Assembly: GCA_016286555.1 (NCBI GenBank)
Contig: JAEETA010000011.1
Location: forward strand, 1 to 64,000
From: Lachnospiraceae bacterium
Lineage (GTDB): Bacteria > Bacillota > Clostridia > Lachnospirales > Lachnospiraceae
DNA length: 64,000 nt
Reading direction: 5' to 3'
Part shown: piece after piece, positions 26,679-35,315 of the stretch
Position numbering within the stretch: position 1 is the first letter of the stretch
How the letters are laid out: each line of letters opens with the position of its first letter
Translations under genes and position numbers: made by a program
Notes under the pieces: generated by a model
What the model saw: the letters and a program-made list of their open reading frames with translations, nothing else
Told to the model about the DNA's origin: nothing
Databases searched by the model: none

Positions 26679-29345
26679 TTACAGCTTAAAACGGTTCTTC
26701 AGCTTGCTCTGCAGTCTGTAGAGCACGTTCATGGCATCCAGCGGTGTCAGGGTGGTGATCTCCACATCCATCAGCTCCTGAATAACATCTTCGTCACTGA
26801 CGGTATCAAAGAAGCTCATCTGCCCCAGATCCACTTCATCCAGTGCCTTTACCTTCTTGTGTGGTGCGGCATTGCCGTCTCCTACAGTGATGGACTGGAT
26901 CCGTTCAGTGATGTCGTTGTCCGAAAGCTGCTCTGCAATCTCCAGGGCTCTGTCGATGACCATATCAGGCAGTCCTGCCAGTCTTGCCACCTGGATACCG
27001 TAGCTGCGGTCTGCGCCGCCCTTGACGATCTTCCGCAGGAAGACGATGCCGTCCCCCGACTCTTTCACTGCCACGCAGTAATTGTTGACATTGTCGATCT
27101 TGCCTTCCAGTTCCGTCAGTTCGTGATAGTGGGTGGCAAAGAGTGTTTTTGCACCCAGGATCTTACGGTTGCTGACATGCTCTACCACGGCCCAGGCGAT
27201 GGACAGACCGTCGAAGGTAGAGGTACCGCGACCGATCTCATCCAGGATCAGAAGGCTCTTTGGCGTTGCATTGCGCAGGATGTTGGACACTTCGTTCATC
27301 TCCACCATGAAGGTGGACTGGCCGCTGGCCAGATCGTCGGAAGCGCCCACTCTGGTAAAGATGCGATCCACCACACACAGATCCGCTTCTCTTGCGGGAA
27401 CGAAGCAGCCTACCTGTGCCATGAGGACGATGAGTGCAACCTGCCGCATGTAGGTGGATTTACCTGCCATGTTGGGACCGGTGATGATGTTGACGCAGTT
27501 TTTGGACTGATCCAGCAGAGTGTCGTTGGGAATAAAAAGATCATTCTCCAGCATCTGCTCCACTACGGGGTGACGTCCTTCGGAGATCTTAATGACACCT
27601 TTGTCATTGATGGAGGGACGGACATAATGGTTCCGTTCGCTCACGAGACTTAAAGCTGCATAGACATCCAGTTTTGCAATCTCCTTTGCTGTCTTCTGGA
27701 TCCGTAGGAGCTCTGCCCCCACCGCATCCCGGACATCGCAGAACAGGGAATACTCCAGGTTTACCAGCTTGTCTTCCGCATTGAGGATGGTATCCTCCAG
27801 TTCCTTCAGCTTCGCATTGGTAAAACGCTCTGCATTTGCCAGGGTCTGTCTGCGAATGTAATCTTCCGGCACCAGCTCTGTGTAGGAATGGCTGACCTCG
27901 TAATAGTAGCCGAATGCCTTGTGATATTTGATATGCAGGGTCTTGATGCCTGTGCGCTCTCGCTCGGCAGTCTCCAGCTCCATCAGCCAGGTCTTACCGT
28001 CGTGCTTTGCGTGACGGAGTCTGTCCACTTCCTCGTTAAAGCCGTCCCGGATGATGTCACCGTCACGGACGGAAAGGGGCGGTTCGTCCGCAATGGCGGA
28101 TTCAATGAGACCGCACAGATCCGTCATGGGATCGATGCCCTCCCGGATTTCCGTCAGTTCTTCGCATTTGAACTCCTGCAGCACCGTCAAAATGGCGGGG
28201 AGCATGGACACGGAACTCTTAAATGCCAAAAGGTCTCTGGGATTGGCGGTTTTGTAGGTGATCCTGGTAATGAGGCGCTCCAGGTCATACACGGGATTTA
28301 GATATTCCCGGATCTCATCTCTGCTGATGGCGGAGCCGCAGAGCTCTTCGATGGCATCCAGCCGCTTCAGGATCATGCCCTTATCGATGAGGGGCTGCTC
28401 CAGAGAGGTACGCAGGAGTCTGCCTCCCATGGCGGTACGGGTCTTGTCCAGCACCCACAGTAAGGAGCCGCGCTTTTGCTTATCCCGGAGAGTCTCCGTC
28501 AGTTCCAGATTCCGTCTGGAAGCGGAGTCCAGCAGCATATAGGAACTTGCCAGGTAAGGAATGATCCTGGTAATGTTCTGCAGGTCGTTCATCTGGGTCT
28601 CCTGCAGATACCCCAGCAGTGCGCCGGCACTCAGCGCTCCGGAAGGAAAGTCCTCCAGTCCCAGACCGATGAGGGAACTTGCCTTGAAATGCTCGCAGAT
28701 GAGCTTTATGCACCTGCTCTCTTCAAAGAAGCGGTTATCCAGGCTGTCGATGGGGGCGTGGAGATTCTCCCGCAGCACATCGATCTGTTCGCCGCTCATG
28801 AGATAGGCATCGTTGCAGATGATCTCACGAGGCTCAAACTTCATGATCTCATCACGGAGCTTATGCAGATCCTCAGGCTCCGTCACATAGAAATCACCGG
28901 TGGTGATGTCAGCGATGGAGAGGCCGATGCGAGTGCTGTCATAGAAAATGCAGAACAGGAAATTGTTCTTGTTTGCTTCCAGGGCCGTCATGTTCATGTT
29001 GGTTCCGGGGGTCACCACGCGGATGACTTCCCGTTTTACCAGGCCCTTTGCCAGCTTAGGATCCTCCACCTGCTCACAGATGGCGACTTTGTAGCCCTTG
29101 GCCACAAGCCTTGCGATATAATTGTCCGCAGCATGAAAAGGCACGCCGCACATGGGGGCGCGCTCTTCCATTCCGCAGGATTTACCTGTCAGAGTCAGTT
29201 CCAGCTCTTTGGATACCAGTACGGCATCTTCAAAGAACATCTCGTAAAAATCGCCCAGACGATAGAACAGGATGCAGTCACTGTACTGCTTCTTTGTCTC
29301 CAGGTAATTCTGCATCATGGGCGTGACTTCGGATAGTTCGGGCAT
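26679..29345 (-). CDS. mutS: DNA mismatch repair protein MutS
   Basis: FYRLGDFYEMFFEDA, ITGPNMAGKSTYMRQVALI, LLILDEIGRGTSTFDGLSIAWAVVEH. Confidence 0.98.
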   Translation of the reverse strand: MPELSEVTPMMQNYLETKKQYSDCILFYRLGDFYEMFFEDAVLVSKELELTLTGKSCGMEERAPMCGVPFHAADNYIARLVAKGYKVAICEQVEDPKLAKGLVKREVIRVVTPGTNMNMTALEANKNNFLFCIFYDSTRIGLSIADITTGDFYVTEPEDLHKLRDEIMKFEPREIICNDAYLMSGEQIDVLRENLHAPIDSLDNRFFEESRCIKLICEHFKASSLIGLGLEDFPSGALSAGALLGYLQETQMNDLQNITRIIPYLASSYMLLDSASRRNLELTETLRDKQKRGSLLWVLDKTRTAMGGRLLRTSLEQPLIDKGMILKRLDAIEELCGSAISRDEIREYLNPVYDLERLITRITYKTANPRDLLAFKSSVSMLPAILTVLQEFKCEELTEIREGIDPMTDLCGLIESAIADEPPLSVRDGDIIRDGFNEEVDRLRHAKHDGKTWLMELETAERERTGIKTLHIKYHKAFGYYYEVSHSYTELVPEDYIRRQTLANAERFTNAKLKELEDTILNAEDKLVNLEYSLFCDVRDAVGAELLRIQKTAKEIAKLDVYAALSLVSERNHYVRPSINDKGVIKISEGRHPVVEQMLENDLFIPNDTLLDQSKNCVNIITGPNMAGKSTYMRQVALIVLMAQVGCFVPAREADLCVVDRIFTRVGASDDLASGQSTFMVEMNEVSNILRNATPKSLLILDEIGRGTSTFDGLSIAWAVVEHVSNRKILGAKTLFATHYHELTELEGKIDNVNNYCVAVKESGDGIVFLRKIVKGGADRSYGIQVARLAGLPDMVIDRALEIAEQLSDNDITERIQSITVGDGNAAPHKKVKALDEVDLGQMSFFDTVSDEDVIQELMDVEITTLTPLDAMNVLYRLQSKLKNRFKL

Positions 29346-30754
29346 TACTTACGTTCTCCTAGATAATAAAATCCTTTGCATTCCCGTAAGTATACGGGAA
29401 TGATCTCTCCGATGAGGGAAGCATCTCCCGGAAGATGCACCAGACAGTTATTGGAAAGTCTGCCGGTCACCAGGGAAGGATCCGACTCGTTCACTTCCTC
29501 AATAAGGGCGTCCATGGTCATCCCTTCGTATTTTGCAGCCTGTTCTCTGGCCGTTTCCTGTACCAGTTTCAATACTCTGTCAAACTGTTTGGAAACAAAT
29601 TCTTCGGACACCTGATCGTCATAACCTGCCGCCGGAGTGCCGGAGCGTTTGGAGTAGATGAAGGTGAAGGCGTTGTCGAAGCGTACCTGCCGGATCACAT
29701 CCAGGGTATCTTCAATATCAGCCTCAGTCTCTCCGGGAAAGCCGACAATGATGTCGGTGGTGATGGCCAGATCCGGGATTTCCTTACGGATTTTTAACGC
29801 CAGCTCCAGGTACTGTTCCTTGGTATATCTCCTGTTCATGCGTCGCAGTATTTCCGTGGATCCTGACTGCAACGGCAGATGAAGATGCCTGCAGATCTTG
29901 GGATTGCGCTTCATGACTGCGATTAGCTCATCCGACAGATCCTTTGGATGGGAGGTCATAAAACGGACTCTTTCGATGCCTTCCACTTCACAGACCATTT
30001 CCAGGAGCTGAGCAAAGGAAGGGGCGTTTTTCAGGTTCTTGCCGTAGGAATTCACATTCTGTCCCAGGAGCATCAGCTCCTTGCAGCCATCCTGTGCCAG
30101 GCACCGTGCCTCTGCCAGAATATCCTCCGGCTCTCTGCTGCGCTCTCTGCCACGGACGTATGGAACGATACAGTAGGTGCAGAAATTGTCACAGCCGAAC
30201 ATGATGTTCAGTCCGGACTTGTAGGAGTATTTCCGCTTGACCGGGAGATCCTCCACGATTCTGTCCGTTTTCTCCCAGATGTCGATGATGTTGCCATCCT
30301 GGGACAGAACGGATACCAGCAGTTCCGGGAATTTGTACAGGTTGTGGGTACCGAAGATCAGATCCACAAAACGGTAGCTGGTGCGGAGCTTTTCCACCAC
30401 CTGGGGTTCCTGCATCATGCATCCGCAAAGGGCGATCTTCATTCCCGGATTTTTCTTTTTATAGCCATTCAGTACGCCCAGTCTGCCGTAAACCTTCAGG
30501 TTGGCATTTTCCCGGACGGTGCAGGTATTGTAAAGGACGAAATCTGAGTTCTCGTCCTCGGTGATCTCGTAACCGACCTGCTCTAAAATGCCGATGAGCT
30601 TTTCAGAGTCTCTGGCATTCATCTGGCAGCCGAAGGTCACCACACAGGCGCGTAACTTGCGCCCTGCTTCCGCCTCTTTCGCAGAAAGGAGCTGCGCAGC
30701 CTTCGCGATATATTCTTTTTGAACTTGTGTTTCTTTCAGATCTTCCTGTCTCAT
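29345..30754 (-). CDS. miaB: tRNA-2-methylthio-N6-dimethylallyladenosine synthase
   Basis: TFGCQMNARDSEK, CDNFCTYCIVPYVRGRERSR, GFPGETEADIEDTL, TRAM-like C-terminus. Confidence 0.97.
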   Translation of the reverse strand: MRQEDLKETQVQKEYIAKAAQLLSAKEAEAGRKLRACVVTFGCQMNARDSEKLIGILEQVGYEITEDENSDFVLYNTCTVRENANLKVYGRLGVLNGYKKKNPGMKIALCGCMMQEPQVVEKLRTSYRFVDLIFGTHNLYKFPELLVSVLSQDGNIIDIWEKTDRIVEDLPVKRKYSYKSGLNIMFGCDNFCTYCIVPYVRGRERSREPEDILAEARCLAQDGCKELMLLGQNVNSYGKNLKNAPSFAQLLEMVCEVEGIERVRFMTSHPKDLSDELIAVMKRNPKICRHLHLPLQSGSTEILRRMNRRYTKEQYLELALKIRKEIPDLAITTDIIVGFPGETEADIEDTLDVIRQVRFDNAFTFIYSKRSGTPAAGYDDQVSEEFVSKQFDRVLKLVQETAREQAAKYEGMTMDALIEEVNESDPSLVTGRLSNNCLVHLPGDASLIGEIIPVYLRECKGFYYLGERK

Positions 30755-30762
30755 AAAACCTA

Positions 30763-31269
30763 TCAGCCCGTAGAGCCAAAGCCTCCGTTTCTCGAGGTGC
30801 TTACATCATCGTCTTCCGTGATACCGTAAGGCAGGAACACGCCCTGCAGTACCGCATCCCCTTCTCCGGCAACCAGGATCTTGCCTTCATTGGAGTCGTT
30901 GGTGAGCTTTACGAAGATCTGACCTTCGTTGTCGCTGTAATAGTAGTCGCTGTCGATGATGCCGACGGTGTTGTTCAGCTGCAGGCGGTACTTAAAGCCC
31001 AGGCCGCTTCTGGGAAACATGAAAAGTGCCCAGTCAGGCTGCATCCAAGCCCGGATCCCGGTGGGAAACTTGATGGTCTGGCCGCTTTCCAGGGTAAAGG
31101 GCACGGGAGTATGAAAATCATATCCTGCGCTGCCGGTGGTGGCTCTGGTGGGAAGGATGATGGAATCGTAAATCCTTTGGAGCTCTGCCTGGGAGTAATT
31201 ACCCAGATCTTGCATGCCTTCGGCAAATTTCTCAAAGCTTACTTTCTCAAAACGTGCAACTCGTTGCAT
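30763..31269 (-). CDS. dUTP diphosphatase family protein
   Basis: ATTGSAGYDFHTP, MFPRSGLGFKYRLQLNNTVGIIDSDYYYS, RNGGFGSTG. Confidence 0.93.
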   Translation of the reverse strand: MQRVARFEKVSFEKFAEGMQDLGNYSQAELQRIYDSIILPTRATTGSAGYDFHTPVPFTLESGQTIKFPTGIRAWMQPDWALFMFPRSGLGFKYRLQLNNTVGIIDSDYYYSDNEGQIFVKLTNDSNEGKILVAGEGDAVLQGVFLPYGITEDDDVSTSRNGGFGSTG

Positions 31270-31816
31270 GGGCCGTGGTTCCTTTCTCATATACTTTATA
31301 GTAGTCGGGGCAGTGTAATGTGACGGCTGCGTCAGTTCCTTTTTCCTCATATGCGGACAGGGAAGCGGGAACATCGATAACCCGCTGGTTTTTACTGCCC
31401 TTCCAGCAAAGGAGATTGTCCTTCATGCGCTCCAGGAAGGGACCATCCACAAGGACGTCGATGTATTTCATATGGGGCAGATCACGAATCTCCTCCCAGA
31501 GATAGCCGGTGTAAAGCCAGATGGTCTTGTCCGGGAAACGGGATTTCACCTCCTGCAGGAGCATCAGCAATTCCTCCCGGTTTCCCAGATAGAGAGGATC
31601 ACCGCCACTTAAGGTAATACCGGAGATATAATCCCTGGAAAGAACCGCAAAGAGCTCTTCCCGGGCAGCTTCATCAAAGGGAAGGCCTCCCTCCGGATCC
31701 CAGGTGATGGGATTCTGGCACCCAGGACAGGCATGATCGCAGCCTGATAGCCACAGGACGACCCGGAGCCCGTCTCCGTTTTTCATGTCATCCTTCGTTA
31801 TGTCATGATATCTCAT
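31247..31816 (-). CDS. nrdG: Anaerobic ribonucleoside-triphosphate reductase activating protein
   Basis: VVLWLSGCDHACPGCQNP radical SAM motif; downstream of nrdD. Confidence 0.96.
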   Translation of the reverse strand: MRYHDITKDDMKNGDGLRVVLWLSGCDHACPGCQNPITWDPEGGLPFDEAAREELFAVLSRDYISGITLSGGDPLYLGNREELLMLLQEVKSRFPDKTIWLYTGYLWEEIRDLPHMKYIDVLVDGPFLERMKDNLLCWKGSKNQRVIDVPASLSAYEEKGTDAAVTLHCPDYYKVYEKGTTAHATSCTF

Positions 31817-31819
31817 ATT

Positions 31820-33973
31820 TTACATGGACCGCCTTTCGGCAATCTCAGCCATTTTTGCTTCGTTTAATCTGGTGTCACCGTGCACTCTGGAATAGGACAG
31901 GTAGCCGTTCATCCGGTCGATCTTCGTCAGGTTCCGACTGCCGCAGACGGGACACACATCCATATACAGCTCCTCGTGTCCGCAGTCGTCACAGTAGGAC
32001 AGGCTCAGGTTCACCCCTTCATAGAATCCCATGGTCATGGCTCTGCGGATCAGAGTGGTGATGGCTTCCAGATTGTAATCAATGGGGTACTTCACGTACT
32101 GGATCTTGCCACCGTTGAAATAATCCCAGAAACGCTTCTCCAGGTCCTGCTTCTCGATGGGTGTAATGTCCTCGGAAACATGGCAGTGGAAGGAATTGGA
32201 CACATACTCTCTGTCGGAGACACCTTCGATGATGCCGTACTTGTTCCGGAACTGCTTTACCTGCAGGCCGCACAAGTTTTCGGCGGGAGTTCCGTAGATG
32301 GCATAGAGTCTGCCGTCTTCCTCCTTGAACTGCGCCACCTTTTCATTGATGTGCTTCATGACCTCCAGGGCGAACTCTCCGTCCTCCACCAGGCTCTTGC
32401 CGTTGTAGAGCTCCTGAAGCTCGTTTAAAGCGGTGATACCGAAGGATGCGGTTGCTGCATTCAGCAGAGGCTTGATCTTCTCATGAAGCTCCAGATGACC
32501 TCCCAGGAATCCTCCCTGACAGTACGCCAGGGGATTGGTGGATGCCTTCATCTCGCCCAGGTAAGCGTAGGTGCGCAGATGGAGCTTGCGGATCATCTCC
32601 AGGTAGTAGTCAAGGATCTCGTAGAAATCCACGTTTTCCTTGCGGCTCCTTGCCAGGATCATGGGCAGGTGCAGGGAGACAACGCCGATGTTGAAGCGGC
32701 CGATAAAGACAGGCTTGTCATTTTCGTCCGCAGGATGCATGCCGCCCTTCTCATACCAGGGAGAAAGGAAGGCTCTGCAGCCCATGGGAGAAATGATACG
32801 GCCGTACTTTTTGTACATTTCCGGCACATAGCCCTCTCCCGTCAGGGACAGGTAGTCGGGATACATGGACTTGGAGGAGCATTCCACGGATGCCTTGAAC
32901 ACATCCTCCAGCTCTCCGCCGGGGCCGTGAAGGTTTTCGTCATAGAGGAACACAATCTTGGGGAAAAGCACGGGCTTTTTGTGCCCCTTCTTTCCCTGAC
33001 CGATCTTTCTTACTTCCAGCAGAGCCATGGTTGCCATCTTAGCGAAAAATCCGGTACCGGTGCCTGCGGTTACGGTGATGAAGGGATAATCTCCACGGCT
33101 GGATGCCACGGTATTGAATTTGTATTCCCAGCCCTGGAAGCCCTGTTCGAATTCACGCTTCACATCATCCAAAGCGGTCTTCTTTGCCAGCTCTTCTTCC
33201 ACGCCCAGGGAGACGTATTTTTCGTATGCCTTCTTGTAGGATTTCTCAGCGTAGGGCTCCAGGATCAGCTCCACGCTGGGTACCGTAAAGCCACCGTACT
33301 GCTGGCCAGCTGCGGAAAGGATGATGTCACCCATGACATCGAAAGCCACATCCAGGCTCTTAGGCTCGTTGTACCATACATTGCCCATCTCGAAGCCGCC
33401 CCGCAGCACCTCCTCGATGTTAAAGAGACAGCAGTTCATGGTATCCCGGCGGGAGGACATGTCATGGACGTAAATATATCCGTCACGACAGGCCTGAATC
33501 TCTTCGGTGGTCATGAAAAATTTCTGATACAGGGACTTATTTAACTGGTTGAAGATCAGGCTGCGCTTGGTGGATACCAGGGCGGAGTCGGTGTTGGAAT
33601 TCTCCTTGTCACCGATGTACATGATGGACTGACTCTTCTTGTAGACGTCATCCAGCATCCGGACGAAATCCTGCTTGTAGTTCCGGTAGTCACGGTAGCT
33701 TTTTGCCACGATGGGCTTTACCTGATCCAGAACGCTCTCCACGATGTTGTGCATCTCGGAAATGGGAATTTCCTTCTGCCCCAGGGAGTCCACTTTCTCC
33801 ACCACCAGACGACAGATGGTCTCGTTCTCTTCTTCCGTAAATTCGGTCAATGCGCGGTAAGCACTCTTTCCCACGGCGTCAATGACCTTGTGAACCACAA
33901 AGGCCTCTTTGGAGCCGTCCTTCTTGATGACAAAAGTGGTTAATTTCGGCTGATAGCGCTCATCGTAATTCAT
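31820..33973 (-). CDS. nrdD: Anaerobic ribonucleoside-triphosphate reductase
   Basis: ATP-cone N-terminus, HDMSSRRDTMNCCLFNI, zinc cysteines CDDCG...CPVCG, glycyl-radical region RMNGYLS. Confidence 0.96.
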   Translation of the reverse strand: MNYDERYQPKLTTFVIKKDGSKEAFVVHKVIDAVGKSAYRALTEFTEEENETICRLVVEKVDSLGQKEIPISEMHNIVESVLDQVKPIVAKSYRDYRNYKQDFVRMLDDVYKKSQSIMYIGDKENSNTDSALVSTKRSLIFNQLNKSLYQKFFMTTEEIQACRDGYIYVHDMSSRRDTMNCCLFNIEEVLRGGFEMGNVWYNEPKSLDVAFDVMGDIILSAAGQQYGGFTVPSVELILEPYAEKSYKKAYEKYVSLGVEEELAKKTALDDVKREFEQGFQGWEYKFNTVASSRGDYPFITVTAGTGTGFFAKMATMALLEVRKIGQGKKGHKKPVLFPKIVFLYDENLHGPGGELEDVFKASVECSSKSMYPDYLSLTGEGYVPEMYKKYGRIISPMGCRAFLSPWYEKGGMHPADENDKPVFIGRFNIGVVSLHLPMILARSRKENVDFYEILDYYLEMIRKLHLRTYAYLGEMKASTNPLAYCQGGFLGGHLELHEKIKPLLNAATASFGITALNELQELYNGKSLVEDGEFALEVMKHINEKVAQFKEEDGRLYAIYGTPAENLCGLQVKQFRNKYGIIEGVSDREYVSNSFHCHVSEDITPIEKQDLEKRFWDYFNGGKIQYVKYPIDYNLEAITTLIRRAMTMGFYEGVNLSLSYCDDCGHEELYMDVCPVCGSRNLTKIDRMNGYLSYSRVHGDTRLNEAKMAEIAERRSM

Positions 33974-33994
33974 TGCTGATCTCCTTTGGATTGA

Positions 33995-34984
33995 TTACTG
34001 TTCCTTCAGATGCTGCAAACGCTCTTCCAAAAATGCTCTGTATCCTTCCGCAGCCTTCTCCGGCTGCAGGATCCGTACCTGACTGCTTAGGCCTGCCAGA
34101 TACCCGTAAAACAGATCATTTAAGATGACTTTGCATCTGGCGGTGAAAAATCCCTCCCGGGAAGGATGGATGGGAACATCCCTGCCGAAGCGGTCGATGA
34201 TAACGCCCAGCAAAGAGTCGGGAAATTCGATGCTCAGCACATCCTCTTCTCCGTGGTACATGCCGAAGGATTCGTTCACGTAGCGCTCCAGATCCAGGCG
34301 CTCCATCTGAGAGGCACCGAGACGTTTCTCCTCCGTCTCACGGACCTGCTTCATCTTGTCCACGCGGAAATGCTTGATCTTCTCGGCTTCCGCATCGTAG
34401 GCCAGGAGGTAATAGTTCTCATCCTGCCATGCCAGATACCAGGGGCTTAACTGCCTGGTCTCGGGGCCCTTTACCACCAGTTCCTTCTTCCGGTTCCAGG
34501 CATAGTAGGTAAAGGTGATCTGCCGGTTCTCCCGGATGGCTCTGTGGATGGTGTCGATGTTGTAGAGGATCTCTTCATTCTCGCTCTTCACACGGCTTCC
34601 CACAAAGACACTTCTGTTCAGGCTCTTGGCCTGTTCCCGGCTGGTGAGATTTCCGAGCTTCCTTGCCAGTTCCGCCGATTTGGAAGCGGAAATAAAACGG
34701 GAAGACTGCACCGCATCCACCAGGAGCTTCAGTTCCGGAAGTTCAAAATCTCTGGAAAGCAGCTTCCAGCCGCCGCCGTTTCTGGTGGGTTCTCTGGCAA
34801 TGTCATAGCCCAGATCCGTCAGGCAGTTCATATCGGAGTAGAGGGTCTTCCGGTCGCAGACGATCCCCTCATCCGACAGGCGCTTTAAGAGCTCTGCCGT
34901 GGTCAGGCTGTGATCTTCGTCGCTGTCCTTCTGTAAATACTGTAACAGCAGGACCAGTTTTGCTTTTTTGTTAAAATCAGCCAT
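33995..34984 (-). CDS. HTH/WYL-domain transcriptional regulator
   Basis: HTH N-terminus; WYL-like core with PWYLAWQDENYYLLAYDAEAEKIKHFRVDKM. Confidence 0.92.
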   Translation of the reverse strand: MADFNKKAKLVLLLQYLQKDSDEDHSLTTAELLKRLSDEGIVCDRKTLYSDMNCLTDLGYDIAREPTRNGGGWKLLSRDFELPELKLLVDAVQSSRFISASKSAELARKLGNLTSREQAKSLNRSVFVGSRVKSENEEILYNIDTIHRAIRENRQITFTYYAWNRKKELVVKGPETRQLSPWYLAWQDENYYLLAYDAEAEKIKHFRVDKMKQVRETEEKRLGASQMERLDLERYVNESFGMYHGEEDVLSIEFPDSLLGVIIDRFGRDVPIHPSREGFFTARCKVILNDLFYGYLAGLSSQVRILQPEKAAEGYRAFLEERLQHLKEQ

Positions 34985-35024
34985 AGTACCTTCCTACTTT
35001 CCCGGGAAATGGAGAACACAGAAC

Positions 35025-35055
35025 AACAGACAGCCGATGGAAAGGGCTGTCTGTT
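35025..35055 (-). terminator. Hairpin downstream of the 56-aa sORF (terminator or operator)
   Basis: AACAGACAGCC...GGCTGTCTGTT 11-bp stem; U-rich but imperfect tail on the minus strand. Confidence 0.55.
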
Positions 35056-35066
35056 GCAATTGACCG

Positions 35067-35237
35067 TTATTGAGATACTTTCTCATCTGCTGAGGATGCG
35101 GCAATGGCGTTCTTACTCGCCTTCTTCTTTGCCGTGATCCGGCCTACCGCAAATCCGGCAGTGCCGACGATGACGATGATCACCATCAGCAAAACATAAC
35201 TGAGGAACGTATTAAAGAACAAAGCAAAATTAACCAT
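35067..35237 (-). CDS. 56-aa single-TM small membrane protein (absent from the supplied ORF track)
   Basis: MVNFALFFNTFLSYVLLMVIIVIVGTAGFAVGRITAKKKASKNAIAASSADEKVSQ*; SD TTTGGAGGA 6-7 nt upstream; promoter at 35287-35315. Confidence 0.8.
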   Translation of the reverse strand: MVNFALFFNTFLSYVLLMVIIVIVGTAGFAVGRITAKKKASKNAIAASSADEKVSQ

Positions 35238-35286
35238 GTTGATTCCTCCAAAATAACGCAGTCAGAAAAACCAAATCCTGCAGATA

Positions 35287-35315
35287 AGTATACCAAAAAA
35301 CTTAAGTTTCTTCAA
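35287..35315 (-). promoter_or_regulatory. Putative promoter of the sORF (TTGAAG-17-TATACT)
   Basis: Minus strand -35 at 35315-35310, -10 at 35292-35287. Confidence 0.6.

Noticed and set aside
31820-33973. Abnormal glycyl-radical site in NrdD (RMNGYLS instead of RVCGYL)
   Set aside because: Residues before the Gly vary among NrdD proteins and the radical Gly, zinc Cys and NrdG partner are present, so loss of function is not supported.
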